Shown: positions 17,362 to 24,846 of the stretch, piece by piece | Position numbering within the stretch: position 1 is the stretch's first letter | Layout of the letters: every line of letters starts with the position of its first letter | From: Glo-17 sp964637835 | GTDB taxonomy: Bacteria; Krumholzibacteriota; Krumholzibacteriia; LZORAL124-64-63 | Assembly: GCA_964637835.1 (NCBI GenBank) | Contig: CAZWYF010000015.1 | Location: 13,249-77,248, forward strand | DNA: 64,000 nt | Reading direction: 5' to 3' | Position numbers and translations under genes: made by a program | Notes under the pieces: generated by a model | What the model saw: the letters and a program-made list of their open reading frames with translations, nothing else | Databases searched by the model: none | What the model was told of the DNA's origin: nothing

Positions 17362-18629
17362 TCCGGCCCGGCTGGCTCCTGCCACGCGGTGATCGCCGCC
17401 TGCTGCTGGTCTACGCCGCCCTGCTGCTCTACAGCCTGGCGCTGCTGTGGTCGGTGACCGAGCCATTGCGCGGATCGTACGCGCAGATGAGCGTGGACGT
17501 GCCCAAGCTGGTGTTCTGGCGCCAGGTCCTGTGGGTGGCGATCTCCTGGCTCGCGGTGAGCGTGCTCAGCCGTCTGCCGCTGCGCCACCTCGAGAACCTG
17601 GCCTGGGCGGGCTACCTCGCGACGGCGCTGCTGCTGGCGGCGGTGCTGGTCATCGCCCCCGAGGTGGCCGGGTCCCGCCGCTGGCTGGCCATCGGCTCGC
17701 TGCGCCTGCAGCCATCGGAGTTCGCCAAGATCGCGCTGGTGGTACTGCTGGCCACCTGGCTCGCGCGCCGGATGGAGTCCGGCTCCCGGGTGCTGGCCAC
17801 CCTCGGTTCGCTGGTGCTGGCCCTCGTGCCCACCATCCTGGTGCTGCGGGAGCCGGACCTGGGCACCAGTCTGGTGTTCCTGGCCATCTGGCTGGGCATG
17901 ATCTTCTGGTACGGGATCTCGGGCCTGCTGCTGGCCACCGCGCTCTCGGCCGGCGCCAGTGCGGTGATCATGTTCTACTCCGAGCGGATCCTGCATCAGC
18001 CCTGGCCCTGGGCCGCGTATCTGGTGGTGCTCATCGGCGCGCTCTACCTGGTGCGCCTCAGCCTGGCGGCCAACACGCTGGTCCTGCTGAGCAACATCGC
18101 CGCCGGCCTGGGCATCCCCCTGATCTGGACTCGCTTGCAGCCGTATCAGCAGGAGCGCATCCTGACGTTCTTCGATCCCGGCCGCGACGAGATGGGAACC
18201 GGCTACCAGGCGATCCAGTCCAAGGTGGCCATCGGGTCGGGCGGGCTCTTCGGTACGCACTATCTGCAGGGGACGCAGAAGGGGCTGGCCTTCTTGCCCG
18301 AACGGCACACCGACTTCATCTTCTCGGTGGCGGGCGAGGAACTGGGATTGCTCGGTGCCGTGGTACTGCTCGTGCTGTTCCTGTTCCTGGTCCTGCGCGC
18401 CGTCGGCATCGCCATGCGGGTGCGCCGGCCGTTCACCAGCCTGCTCGCCGTGGGCGTGGCCAGCTACTTCGTCTTCCACGTGGTGGTCAACGTGGCCATC
18501 ACCACCGGCCTGCTGCCGGTGACCGGCCTGCCGTTGCCGCTGATCAGCTACGGCGGCTCCAACCTGCTGGTATCCTCGCTCATGGTCGCTCTGCTGCTGA
18601 ACCTGAGCGTGCACCGCTACGACGACTGA
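17358..18629 (+). CDS. rodA: Rod shape-determining glycosyltransferase RodA
   Basis: A 423-aa SEDS-family protein with about ten membrane helices. It polymerises lipid II into glycan strands together with PBP2. Family motifs seen are REPDLGTSLVF, LPERHTDFIFSVAGEELG (with the catalytic-region Asp and Glu) and LPLPLISYGGSNLLVSSLM near the C-terminus. GGAGGAGG lies upstream of the ATG, which overlaps the mrdA stop. Confidence 0.95.
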   Translation: MIRPGWLLPRGDRRLLLVYAALLLYSLALLWSVTEPLRGSYAQMSVDVPKLVFWRQVLWVAISWLAVSVLSRLPLRHLENLAWAGYLATALLLAAVLVIAPEVAGSRRWLAIGSLRLQPSEFAKIALVVLLATWLARRMESGSRVLATLGSLVLALVPTILVLREPDLGTSLVFLAIWLGMIFWYGISGLLLATALSAGASAVIMFYSERILHQPWPWAAYLVVLIGALYLVRLSLAANTLVLLSNIAAGLGIPLIWTRLQPYQQERILTFFDPGRDEMGTGYQAIQSKVAIGSGGLFGTHYLQGTQKGLAFLPERHTDFIFSVAGEELGLLGAVVLLVLFLFLVLRAVGIAMRVRRPFTSLLAVGVASYFVFHVVVNVAITTGLLPVTGLPLPLISYGGSNLLVSSLMVALLLNLSVHRYDD

Positions 18630-18699
18630 AAGCGGCTGCGTCGGCCACGCGTCGGCACGAGCGCCAGACGACGTGCGCAGCCACCGAAAGGAACAATCG

Positions 18700-19464
18700 A
18701 TGCACCCCGAGTTGCTGGGTCCCATCAAGAGCTTCGGTTTCCTGCTGGCCGTCAGCTTCGCCCTGGGGATCTGGGTCGCCGCGCGCCGGGGTCGTCTGGC
18801 GGGGGTCCGGCCAGAGACCATCTACGACCTCAGCTTCGTGATCCTGGTCTCGAGCATCGTGGGCGTGCGCGGCTTCTACGTGGTCACCCACCTCGACCGC
18901 TTCCGAGACGACTGGCTGCAGATCTTCGCGTTTCCCGAGGGCGGCCTCACGCTGTACGGCGGCCTGGTCCTGGCGCTGCTGGCTGGCTGGGTGTTCTGCC
19001 GGCGACGCGGCCTCGGCTACCTGCAGGCGGCCGACATCATGATCCCGTCGGTGGCGCTGGGCATCGGCATCACGCGCATCGGGTGCTTCCTCGCCGGCTG
19101 CTGCCATGGCCAGCCGTGCGACCTGCCCTGGGGCGTGCACTTCCCGGACGGTGCGCCGTCGGTCCTGCAGTTCGGCCAGGTGGCCGTGCATCCGTCCCAG
19201 CTCTACGCCTCGCTCGGCGGCTTCCTGATCTTCGGCGCCCTGCTGCTCTGGGAGCGTCACAGCGCCCGGCCGGGGGAGACGCTGGGGCGTTTCCTGCTCC
19301 TCTACGGCGTGCACCGCTTCGTCATCGACTTCACGCGGTACTACGAGGAGACCCAGCGCCTGATGTTCGGCTGGACCAATAACCAGTGGTTGAGCGTGGC
19401 CATGGTGATCCTCGGCCTCGCGCTGATGCTCACCGCCGGACACCGGACGGCACGCGCTCGCTAG
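18700..19464 (+). CDS. lgt: Prolipoprotein diacylglyceryl transferase
   Basis: A 254-aa inner-membrane enzyme that moves diacylglycerol from phosphatidylglycerol to the lipobox Cys, the first step of lipoprotein maturation. About seven helices are visible. The signature region is GIGITRIGCFLAGCCHGQP (about residue 122-140), with LPWGVHFPDG and VHPSQLYASLGG downstream and an essential-type HRFVIDFTRYYEETQ motif. The ATG at 18700 has GAAAGGA 8 bases upstream and is preferred to a GTG at 18673. The genome's predicted lipoproteins (8344, 52494) would be substrates. Confidence 0.94.
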   Translation: MHPELLGPIKSFGFLLAVSFALGIWVAARRGRLAGVRPETIYDLSFVILVSSIVGVRGFYVVTHLDRFRDDWLQIFAFPEGGLTLYGGLVLALLAGWVFCRRRGLGYLQAADIMIPSVALGIGITRIGCFLAGCCHGQPCDLPWGVHFPDGAPSVLQFGQVAVHPSQLYASLGGFLIFGALLLWERHSARPGETLGRFLLLYGVHRFVIDFTRYYEETQRLMFGWTNNQWLSVAMVILGLALMLTAGHRTARAR

Positions 19465-19547
19465 GCGGTGGCCGCGCTCCCGGCCGGCCTCGCCGCCTCT
19501 CGTCTTCATCGTCCGTCGCCCTCGCCTCCCGGAACGGAACGCCCGGC

Positions 19548-20414
19548 ATGTGGTCGGCTTGCGGTGGTCTCGCGGGCGGGACCCTGACGTCTCTGCTCAC
19601 CCTGTTCGCCCCGGACCGCTGCGTGGGCTGCGGCGCCTCCCTCGCCCGTCGGCTGCCCGCGGCGGCCGTCGCGGGCGCCGCTCCCGGGTTGCGTCCCTGG
19701 CATGGCGTGCATCTCTGTGCCGCCTGCGCGGGCAGCCTGGCGGCCGCCGGTCCGGTGGCCGGCGTGCTGGCCGGCCGACCGCTGCATGCGGCGGCTCCGG
19801 ATTCCGCCGCCCTCGTCCGGCTGGTCGGCCAGTGGAAGTACCGCGGGGCGCGCGGCCTCGGCCGGGCCCTCGCCGCGCTGGTCATTCCCGCCCTGCGCCG
19901 CGTGCTGGCGGCCACGGGCCCCGCCATCCTCGTACCGGTGCCGTTGCACCGGCGCCGCCGCCGCGAGCGCGGTTTCGATCAGACGCAGCAACTCGCCGCG
20001 TTGCTGGGGTCGGCGACGGGCATGTCGGTGGCCGCGTCGATCCTGCGCCGACGCCGGCCCACCGCCCAGCAGGCCAGCCAGGGGCTCGCCGGGCCGGCGC
20101 GGGCTGGCAACGTCGCCGGCGCCTTCGCCGCCACACCACCTGGCGCCGCCGGCCCACGACCGCTCGTCCTCCTCGACGACCTCGCCACCTCCGGCGCCAC
20201 GCTGGAGGCCGCCGCCGCCGCCCTGGACGCGGAACACTGGCCGGTCGCGGCCTTCGTCGCCATCGGCTGCGCGGCGCGCCTGATCGCCGCGCCAGCAGCA
20301 CCGGCGTCGCTTGACACCCTGGCCCATCCGTCGGTAGCTTGCGCTGCAGAGGAGAACCGATCCGCCCCGCGCCACACGCCGGGGCCAGCGAGGAGCACTT
20401 CCGCGGGAGGAAGC
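19548..20414 (+). CDS. comF: ComF-family phosphoribosyltransferase-like protein, no stop before pgk
   Basis: The product has an N-terminal zinc-finger-like CVGCGASL ... CAACAGSL pair. The PRT domain follows: LVPVPLHRRRRRERGFDQTQ, RRRPTAQQASQGLAGPARAGN and the PRPP loop LVLLDDLATSGATLEAA (about residues 205-221). In competent bacteria ComFC helps single-stranded DNA uptake; in others the role is unclear. The reading frame has no stop after the domain: it runs through 50-odd low-complexity codons into phosphoglycerate kinase in the same frame, so the end given is the base before the pgk ATG. The tail covers a good pgk promoter, so either the stop is lost or a fusion exists. Confidence 0.8.
20311..20340 (+). 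promoter_or_regulatory. Candidate pgk promoter inside the comF read-through
   Basis: TTGACA (20311-20316) is followed after 18 bp by TAGCTT (20335-20340). Initiation near 20347 would give a leader of about 68 bases to the pgk ATG. The element lies in the same frame-open stretch that joins comF to pgk, arguing that this stretch is regulatory and not protein-coding. Confidence 0.6.
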
Positions 20415-21611
20415 ATGAAGAAGGCGAGCCTGTCGCAACTCGATCCGCAGGGCCAACGGGTCCTGATGCGGGTCGATTTCAACGTCCCCCTCGACGCCGA
20501 CCGGAACATCACCGACGACACCCGCATCCAGGCCGCCCTGCCATCGATACGGCACGTCCTCGACGGTGGGGGCAGTGTCGTGCTCATGAGTCACCTCGGT
20601 CGTCCCAAGGGCGAGGTCAAGGCGGAGTACTCCCTGCGGCCGGTGGCCGACCGGCTCGCCGAGCATCTCGAGGCGCCCGTGAAGTTCGCGGCCGACACCG
20701 TGGGCCCGGATGCCGAGAGCAAGGTGGACGGCCTGCAGCCCGGCGAGGTGCTCCTGCTGGAGAACCTGCGCTTCAACGCGGGGGAGACCAGGAACGAGGC
20801 CGGCTTCGCCCGCGCTCTCGCCGCCTTCGGTGATGCCTACGCCAACGACGCCTTCGGCACCGCCCACCGTGCCCACGCCTCCACGGTGGGCGCGGCCGGG
20901 CACTTCGAGCGCCGCTACGCCGGCTTGCTCATGGAGAAGGAACTCGACTACCTGGGCGGTCTGCTCGCGGATCCCGCGCGGCCGTTCACCGCCATCCTCG
21001 GCGGTGCCAAGGTGGACAGCAAGGTGGACGTGATCCGCAACCTGCTCGATCGCGTCGACCATCTGCTGCTCGGCGGCGGCATGATCTTCACCTTCTTCAA
21101 GGTCATGGGCCTGAGCATCGGCGACAGCCTGCTCGACGAGCCCAGCCTGAAGGCCGCCGAGGAGATCCTCGCCCAGGCCAAGCAGAGCGAGACGGAACTG
21201 GTGCTGCCCACCGACGTGGTGGTGGCCAGCGACTTCGCCGACTCGGCCGAGCACCGGACCGTGCTGGTGACCGACATCCCCGACGGCTGGCAAGGCCTGG
21301 ACATCGGACCGAAGTCGGCCGCGCAGTTCGCCGGGACCATCGCCGGGTCCCGCGCGATCTTCTGGAATGGCCCCATGGGCGTCTTCGAGATGCCGTCCTT
21401 CGCCGAGGGGACGCGCAAGGTGGGGCAGGCCGTGGCGGATGCCACGAACAAGGGGGCCAGGTCCGTGGTCGGTGGCGGCGACAGCGTGGCCGCCCTCAAC
21501 CAGCTGGACCTCGCCGACCAGATCAGCCACGTCTCCACCGGCGGCGGCGCCTCGCTGGAGTTCATGGCCGGCCAGGAACTGCCGGGCGTCTCCGCACTGA
21601 GCGACGCCTGA
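20415..21611 (+). CDS. pgk: Phosphoglycerate kinase
   Basis: A 398-aa glycolytic enzyme (1,3-bisphosphoglycerate + ADP to 3-phosphoglycerate + ATP). Motifs: MRVDFNVPLD near residue 18, SHLGRPKG, LLENLRFNAGE, NDAFGTAHRAHAST, AILGGAKVDSKVDVIRNLL, FWNGPMGVFE and the C-terminal GGGDSVAALNQL plus STGGGASLEF. All substrate-binding regions are intact and the length is normal. GCGGGAGG lies 5 bases before the ATG at 20415, so PGK can be made alone although the frame upstream is open into comF. No gapA or tpi lies beside it. Confidence 0.96.
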   Translation: MKKASLSQLDPQGQRVLMRVDFNVPLDADRNITDDTRIQAALPSIRHVLDGGGSVVLMSHLGRPKGEVKAEYSLRPVADRLAEHLEAPVKFAADTVGPDAESKVDGLQPGEVLLLENLRFNAGETRNEAGFARALAAFGDAYANDAFGTAHRAHASTVGAAGHFERRYAGLLMEKELDYLGGLLADPARPFTAILGGAKVDSKVDVIRNLLDRVDHLLLGGGMIFTFFKVMGLSIGDSLLDEPSLKAAEEILAQAKQSETELVLPTDVVVASDFADSAEHRTVLVTDIPDGWQGLDIGPKSAAQFAGTIAGSRAIFWNGPMGVFEMPSFAEGTRKVGQAVADATNKGARSVVGGGDSVAALNQLDLADQISHVSTGGGASLEFMAGQELPGVSALSDA

Positions 21612-21614
21612 TCC

Positions 21615-21650
21615 GGCATCGGCATCGGCACCGGTATCGGCATCGGCACC
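21615..21650 (+). repeat. Six tandem hexamers (GGCATC-type)
   Basis: Six consecutive 6-bp units read GGCATC, GGCATC, GGCACC, GGTATC, GGCATC, GGCACC, starting four bases after the pgk stop. The rest of the gap to 21753 shows nothing clear. Confidence 0.85.
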
Positions 21651-21753
21651 GGGGGCGGCGCTGTGGCTGGCACCGGCACCCGGGAACCGTCGCTGGCACC
21701 AGCGGCGGCCCGGGTGGCCGCCGCCGCGTTCGCCAGAGAGTCGCGACCACTGG

Positions 21754-21780
21754 TTGACAGAACTCGGGCACGGGTATTAA
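21754..21780 (+). promoter_or_regulatory. Candidate secG promoter
   Basis: TTGACA (21754-21759) with TATTAA (21775-21780) 15 bp later, or an overlapping TTAACT at 17 bp. The spacing is uncertain but the -35 is perfect and the area is AT-rich. The leader would include the 18-bp repeats. Confidence 0.5.
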
Positions 21781-21824
21781 CTTTCCCACCCCTCGATCAC
21801 CTGGGTGGGCGAGGGTTTCGCTTG

Positions 21825-21893
21825 TCGCGGAGTCTCGGACCTTCGCGGAGTCTCGGACCTTAGCGGAGTCTCGGATCGCGGAGTCTTGGACCT
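21825..21893 (+). repeat. Tandem 18-bp repeat in the secG leader
   Basis: The unit TCGCGGAGTCTCGGACCT occurs at 21825-21842 and 21843-21860. A shortened variant lies at 21861-21875 and a near-perfect copy at 21876-21893. The array ends 28 bases before the secG ATG, so it would be transcribed in the leader. No start codon and ribosome site open a frame across it on the plus strand. Confidence 0.85.
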
Positions 21894-21921
21894 GCGCTTC
21901 AGCCGCCAGGAGTAGCCCGGC

Positions 21922-22371
21922 ATGTACATCCTGTTCACCGTGATCCACGTGCTGATCAGCATCGTCCTCTCCGTCTCGGTCCTGCTGCAGAGCAGCAAGG
22001 GCGGTGGCCTCGCCGGCGCCTTCGGCGGCACCGGGGGCGCGCCGCAGCAGCTGCTGGGTTCCCGCGGCATGACCACGCTGCTGCACAAGGTCACCATCTG
22101 GTCCGGCATCGGCTTCATGGTCACGTCGCTGGCGCTGTTCATGATGTCGGGGAGCCGTGCCACCGGCTCGGGCAGCGTCCTCGAGGAGGCGCAGCAGAGC
22201 GGCCAGATCGATGCCGACCTGCCGGCCCCGCCGATCACCGACGAAGGCGCCATGCCGCCGCCCCCCCCCGCGGCGGCCGAGGGCGAGGCCGAGGAGCCGA
22301 CCGGCGGCGCCGGTGGAAACGATGGTGGCGGCACCGACCAGCCGGAGCAGTCCGGCGGCGGCAGCCAGTAG
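21922..22371 (+). CDS. secG: Preprotein translocase subunit SecG
   Basis: A 149-aa SecYEG accessory subunit. Two membrane helices (VIHVLISIVLSVSVLLQ and IGFMVTSLALFMM) flank the cytoplasmic loop QSSKGGGLAGAFGG, the SecG signature. The C-terminal 75 residues are low-complexity, first Pro/Glu-rich and then Gly-rich; such long tails are seen in SecG of several phyla and are not conserved. AGGAG lies 10 bases before the ATG. pgk-secG-tRNA is a common order. Confidence 0.93.
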   Translation: MYILFTVIHVLISIVLSVSVLLQSSKGGGLAGAFGGTGGAPQQLLGSRGMTTLLHKVTIWSGIGFMVTSLALFMMSGSRATGSGSVLEEAQQSGQIDADLPAPPITDEGAMPPPPPAAAEGEAEEPTGGAGGNDGGGTDQPEQSGGGSQ

Positions 22372-22408
22372 CAGTCGATCGAGGCCGGGATCGCGCCACG
22401 AGTTCGTG

Positions 22409-22494
22409 GCCCGGGTGGTGGAACTGGTAGACACGCTATCTTGAGGGGGTAGTGGCCACAAGCCGTGCGGGTTCGAATCCCGCCCCGGGCACCA
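22409..22494 (+). tRNA. tRNA-Leu, anticodon GAG
   Basis: The acceptor stem GCCCGGG (22409-22415) pairs with CCCGGGC (22484-22490), followed by A and an encoded CCA (22492-22494). The D arm contains GGAACTGGTAGACACGC. The anticodon stem CTATC/GGTAG encloses TTGAGGG, giving anticodon GAG (reads CUC and CUU). A long variable arm and the T arm CGGGTTCGAATCCCG follow. The long variable arm and D-arm pattern identify leucine. Confidence 0.95.
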
Positions 22495-22500
22495 CGCACG

Positions 22501-22527
22501 AGGGGCTCTCCGCGAGGAGAGCCCCTT
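22501..22527 (+). terminator. Terminator hairpin after tRNA-Leu
   Basis: A perfect 10-bp stem (22502-22511 with 22516-22525) has a GCGA loop and is followed by TT. It starts seven bases after the tRNA 3' end. The T-tract is very short. Confidence 0.65.
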
Positions 22528-22660
22528 CGCGTGGATGGTGCGTCGCCCATCCGACCGTGGGCCGGCCCATGGCGATCGCCAGCGCGCCCCGCGATGGTCA
22601 TGGCGCGTTCCTGCATGACACCTCATGGCGCGAAGACCGACGGATCATCGTCGAGTCGTC

Positions 22661-22844
22661 GCGGATGAAGTCCGCGGCGTGCGCAGCGTGATGCCATCGA
22701 TCNNNNNNNNNNNNNNNNNNNNNNNNNNNNNNNNNNNNNNNNNNNNNNNNNNNNNNNNNNNNNNNNNNNNNNNNNNNNNNNNNNNNNNNNNNNNNNNNNN
22801 NNGCGGATGAAGTCCGCGGCGTGCGCAGCGTGATGCCATCGATC
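22661..22844 (+). repeat. Identical 42-bp sequences flanking the N gap
   Basis: Bases 22661-22702 and 22803-22844 are identical over 42 bp, lying immediately left and right of the 100 N. Either this is a repeat unit or both contig ends carry the same overlap that the scaffolder failed to merge. Confidence 0.95.
22703..22802. other. Assembly gap (100 N)
   Basis: Exactly 100 N, the conventional size for a gap of unknown length. It sits at a minisatellite, the likely cause of the break. Real distance and copy number here are unknown. Confidence 0.99.
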
Positions 22845-22951
22845 GCGCAGCGTGATGCCATCGATCGCGGCGGTGATGCCATCGATCGCGCAGCGTGATG
22901 TCATCGATGGCGGCGGTGATGTCATCGATGGCGGCGGTGATGTCATCGATG
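22823..22951 (+). repeat. Minisatellite of 21-22-bp units
   Basis: Six back-to-back units (22823, 22845, 22867, 22888, 22910 and 22931) share the pattern GCG[CA/G]GCG[G]TGATG[C/T]CATCGAT[C/G]. Each holds the palindrome ATCGAT inside TGATGNCATCGAT. The units alternate between 22 and 21 bp and drift from CCATCGATC to TCATCGATG along the array. There are no spacers. The rest of 22528-23015 holds no gene that I can support. Confidence 0.9.
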
Positions 22952-23015
22952 GTGGCGAGAGCGATCACGATCTTCGAAGCATGAACAAGTTTTTGCTGAA
23001 ATCGTCGAATGATCC

Positions 23016-23045
23016 TTGACAGTGTTTTTCTACTCTTCAGATAAT
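23016..23045 (+). promoter_or_regulatory. Promoter of the H1-like gene
   Basis: TTGACA (23016-23021) is followed after 18 bp by GATAAT (23040-23045), within a markedly AT-rich segment. Its -10 element covers an in-frame ATG at 23044, so translation must begin downstream. The leader would be about 110 bases. Confidence 0.75.
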
Positions 23046-23160
23046 GCACCTGCTTCAGATCGACTCACTCGAGTCACTGCAAGCAGCTAGAGTCCGCCCG
23101 TCGCCCGAGGGTGCAGGGCCGGAGCGGAGCAAGGATCAACCCGACAAGCGAGGTCCAAGG

Positions 23161-23568
23161 ATGGAGGAGAGAACCCTGCTCGCGGCGGCTGCTGGCAAGA
23201 CTGTCGCCAAGAAGACCACGAAGAAGGCCACGAAGAAGAAGGCCACCAAGAAGAAGGCGACCAAGAAGAAGGCGACCAAGAAGAAGGTCGCCAAGAAGGC
23301 CGCCAAGAAGACCACCAAGAAGGCCGCCAAGAAGGCCACGAAGAAGAAGGCCACGAAGAAGAAGGCGACCAAGAAGAAGGCGACCAAGAAGGCGGCCAAG
23401 AAGACCACCAAGAAGGCCGCGAAGAAGGCCACCAAGAAGGCGGCCAAGAAGGCGACCAAGAAGACCACGAAGAAGGCGGCCAAGAAGACCACGAAGAAGG
23501 CTGCCAAGAAGACGACGAAGAAGACCGCCCGCAAGGCGCCGGTGCGCAAGACGGCGAAGAAGGTCTGA
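23161..23568 (+). CDS. Lysine-rich histone H1-like protein
   Basis: A 135-aa protein. After a short start (MEERTLLAAAAGKTVA) it consists almost wholly of KKATKK, KKAAKK and KKTTKK repeats, ending RKAPVRKTAKKV. Composition is Lys, Ala and Thr only, as in the C-terminal arms of eukaryotic H1 and in bacterial H1-like proteins (chlamydial Hc types, AlgP-like). Those bind DNA nonspecifically and compact it. The ATG at 23161 is chosen because an earlier in-frame ATG lies in the promoter -10. The repeats are codon-level AAG-rich, so replication slippage can change length. A DNA-binding role is family knowledge, not shown here. Confidence 0.8.
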   Translation: MEERTLLAAAAGKTVAKKTTKKATKKKATKKKATKKKATKKKVAKKAAKKTTKKAAKKATKKKATKKKATKKKATKKAAKKTTKKAAKKATKKAAKKATKKTTKKAAKKTTKKAAKKTTKKTARKAPVRKTAKKV

Positions 23569-23656
23569 CACGTCGCCGTCCCGGCGCGGGCTTCGGCCGT
23601 CGGCGCCAGGGCGCAGGGAGCGACTCCGCCGGGGATCGCTCCTGGTCGCCAGAAGA

Positions 23657-23688
23657 AAGCCGCCCGGGCTCCGGCCCGGGCGGCTTTC
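23657..23688 (+). terminator. Bidirectional terminator between convergent genes
   Basis: A 14-bp perfect stem (23657-23670 with 23675-23688) and TCCG loop is bounded by AAA on the left and TTT on the right. It can serve the H1-like gene on the plus strand and the barrel gene on the minus strand. Confidence 0.8.
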
Positions 23689-23726
23689 GTCAGCGGGGTC
23701 GCGATCCGAGCCGGTGCGGCGCGAGG

Positions 23727-23758
23727 CTAGCGTCCGGCGGCCCTAGCGTCCGGCGGCC
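23727..23758 (-). repeat. 16-bp tandem duplication spanning a stop codon
   Basis: CTAGCGTCCGGCGGCC occurs twice in direct tandem (23727-23742 and 23743-23758). Read on the minus strand, the second copy carries the last codons and TAG of the barrel gene, and the first is a copy just after the stop. Confidence 0.85.
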
Positions 23759-24603
23759 TCGGCCATCTCCGCCTCGTGCAGGGCGCGGATGTCGCCAGGC
23801 ACCACGTCGATGAAGAAGGAGATGCCGGCGGTGATGTCGGTGAACGAGACGGTCTCGGTGTAGTGGAGCTCGTCACGCGACATGGCGAACGTCGTCAGGT
23901 TGAACTGGACGAAGGCCGACGTGTCGGCGAAGAGGTCGTGCTCCAGACCGAAGGTGCCGGTGAGGTAGAGGCCGCTGACGTCCTCGAGGTTGCTGAAGCG
24001 GTTGATCACGCCGCCGAAGCCGAAGCCCATGTAGGGGTGGATGCCCAGCAGGCTGAAGCGGTCGAAGTCGTAGATCATCTCGAGGCCGCCGCGGAAGATC
24101 TGCACGCTGTCGTCGCGGTCGATCTCCTCGCGGACGAAGTTGTCCGGCTCCTCGGTGTTGACCATGGTCAGCACGGCCTCGGAGGCGCTGTAGGCGAGCG
24201 ACAGGTCGAGGTGGAAGTTGTCCGTGAGGTAGGAGCCCACGCGGACGCCGAAGGTGTAGCCGTCCTCGAGCTTCTTGATGGGGCCGTCGTAGATCTCGTA
24301 GTCGAGCTCGGAGGGTTCCCAGATCGTGCCGTCGTAGCCCATGATCAGCTCGGCGCCCTCGGTGAGGTACGTGCGATCGCCCTTCACCGGCAGGTTGAGG
24401 TACTCGTCGCCGCCGAACTGCCCACCGAAGATCCGCACGCTGTAGGCCTTGATCTTGTAGTCTTCCCAGGTGAGTTCGGGCTCGGCGGTGGCGTCGTCGG
24501 CCTCGAGGGGATCGGCAGCGGCCGCATCCTGTGCCATGGCGGTCCCGGCCGGCAGGACCAGGACGAGGCAGCAGAGAAGGGCGAGGAAGAACCTGGAATT
24601 CAT
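23743..24603 (-). CDS. Predicted outer-membrane beta-barrel protein
   Basis: A 286-aa secreted protein. The signal peptide (MNSRFFLALLCCLVLVLPAG, cut after AMA) is followed by an acidic stretch (DPLEADDATAEPELTWEDY) and then alternating strands typical of an 8-10-strand barrel: YTFGVRVGSYLTDNFHLDLS, LLGIHPYMGFGFGGVINRFS, LYLTGTFGLEHDLFAD and ITAGISFFIDVVPGDIRAL. I do not recognise a named family; it is similar in style to OmpA/OmpW-type barrels of unknown role. The ATG at 24603 with GAGGTG 7 bases upstream is favoured over an earlier GTG. It stands alone and is convergent with the H1-like gene. Confidence 0.7.
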   Translation of the reverse strand: MNSRFFLALLCCLVLVLPAGTAMAQDAAAADPLEADDATAEPELTWEDYKIKAYSVRIFGGQFGGDEYLNLPVKGDRTYLTEGAELIMGYDGTIWEPSELDYEIYDGPIKKLEDGYTFGVRVGSYLTDNFHLDLSLAYSASEAVLTMVNTEEPDNFVREEIDRDDSVQIFRGGLEMIYDFDRFSLLGIHPYMGFGFGGVINRFSNLEDVSGLYLTGTFGLEHDLFADTSAFVQFNLTTFAMSRDELHYTETVSFTDITAGISFFIDVVPGDIRALHEAEMAEAAGR

Positions 24604-24713
24604 GCAGGGCACCTCGGCACGGAGAGAGGATTCCGGTGGGGCCGGCGACGGCGCTCGGCGCCAGCCCGCCGGGGCGGCCGTGACCGCTCCGGTGGTCCGT
24701 CGGGCGACTCCTA

Positions 24714-24742
24714 ACGGTAATGTCTGCCCGATGGGGTGTCCA
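24714..24742 (-). promoter_or_regulatory. Candidate promoter of the barrel gene
   Basis: On the minus strand TGGACA (24742-24737) and TACCGT (24719-24714) are spaced 17 bp. The -10 is weak. The remaining 24604-25015 gap otherwise holds only the plus-strand promoter at 24847. Confidence 0.35.
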
Positions 24743-24846
24743 GCCGGATTTGGCGCGCTGATCGCTTGCCATGAAGGTAGGAAACCGGCCCACCGGGGAC
24801 AAGAGGGAGCGCGTCATGAGGGGGCGTGGGGGCGGCTGGGGCCGTA

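Noticed and set aside
21825..21893. Short coding sequence across the 18-bp repeats
   Set aside because: The minus-strand frame through it lacks a start with ribosome site, and the plus-strand frame ends inside the array.
22823..22951. CRISPR array
   Set aside because: The units are directly adjacent, with no spacers, drift in sequence, and no cas gene lies in the window.
23044..23160. Upstream start at 23044 for the H1-like gene
   Set aside because: The ATG lies in the -10 element of the gene's own promoter, and the added residues have no H1-like composition.
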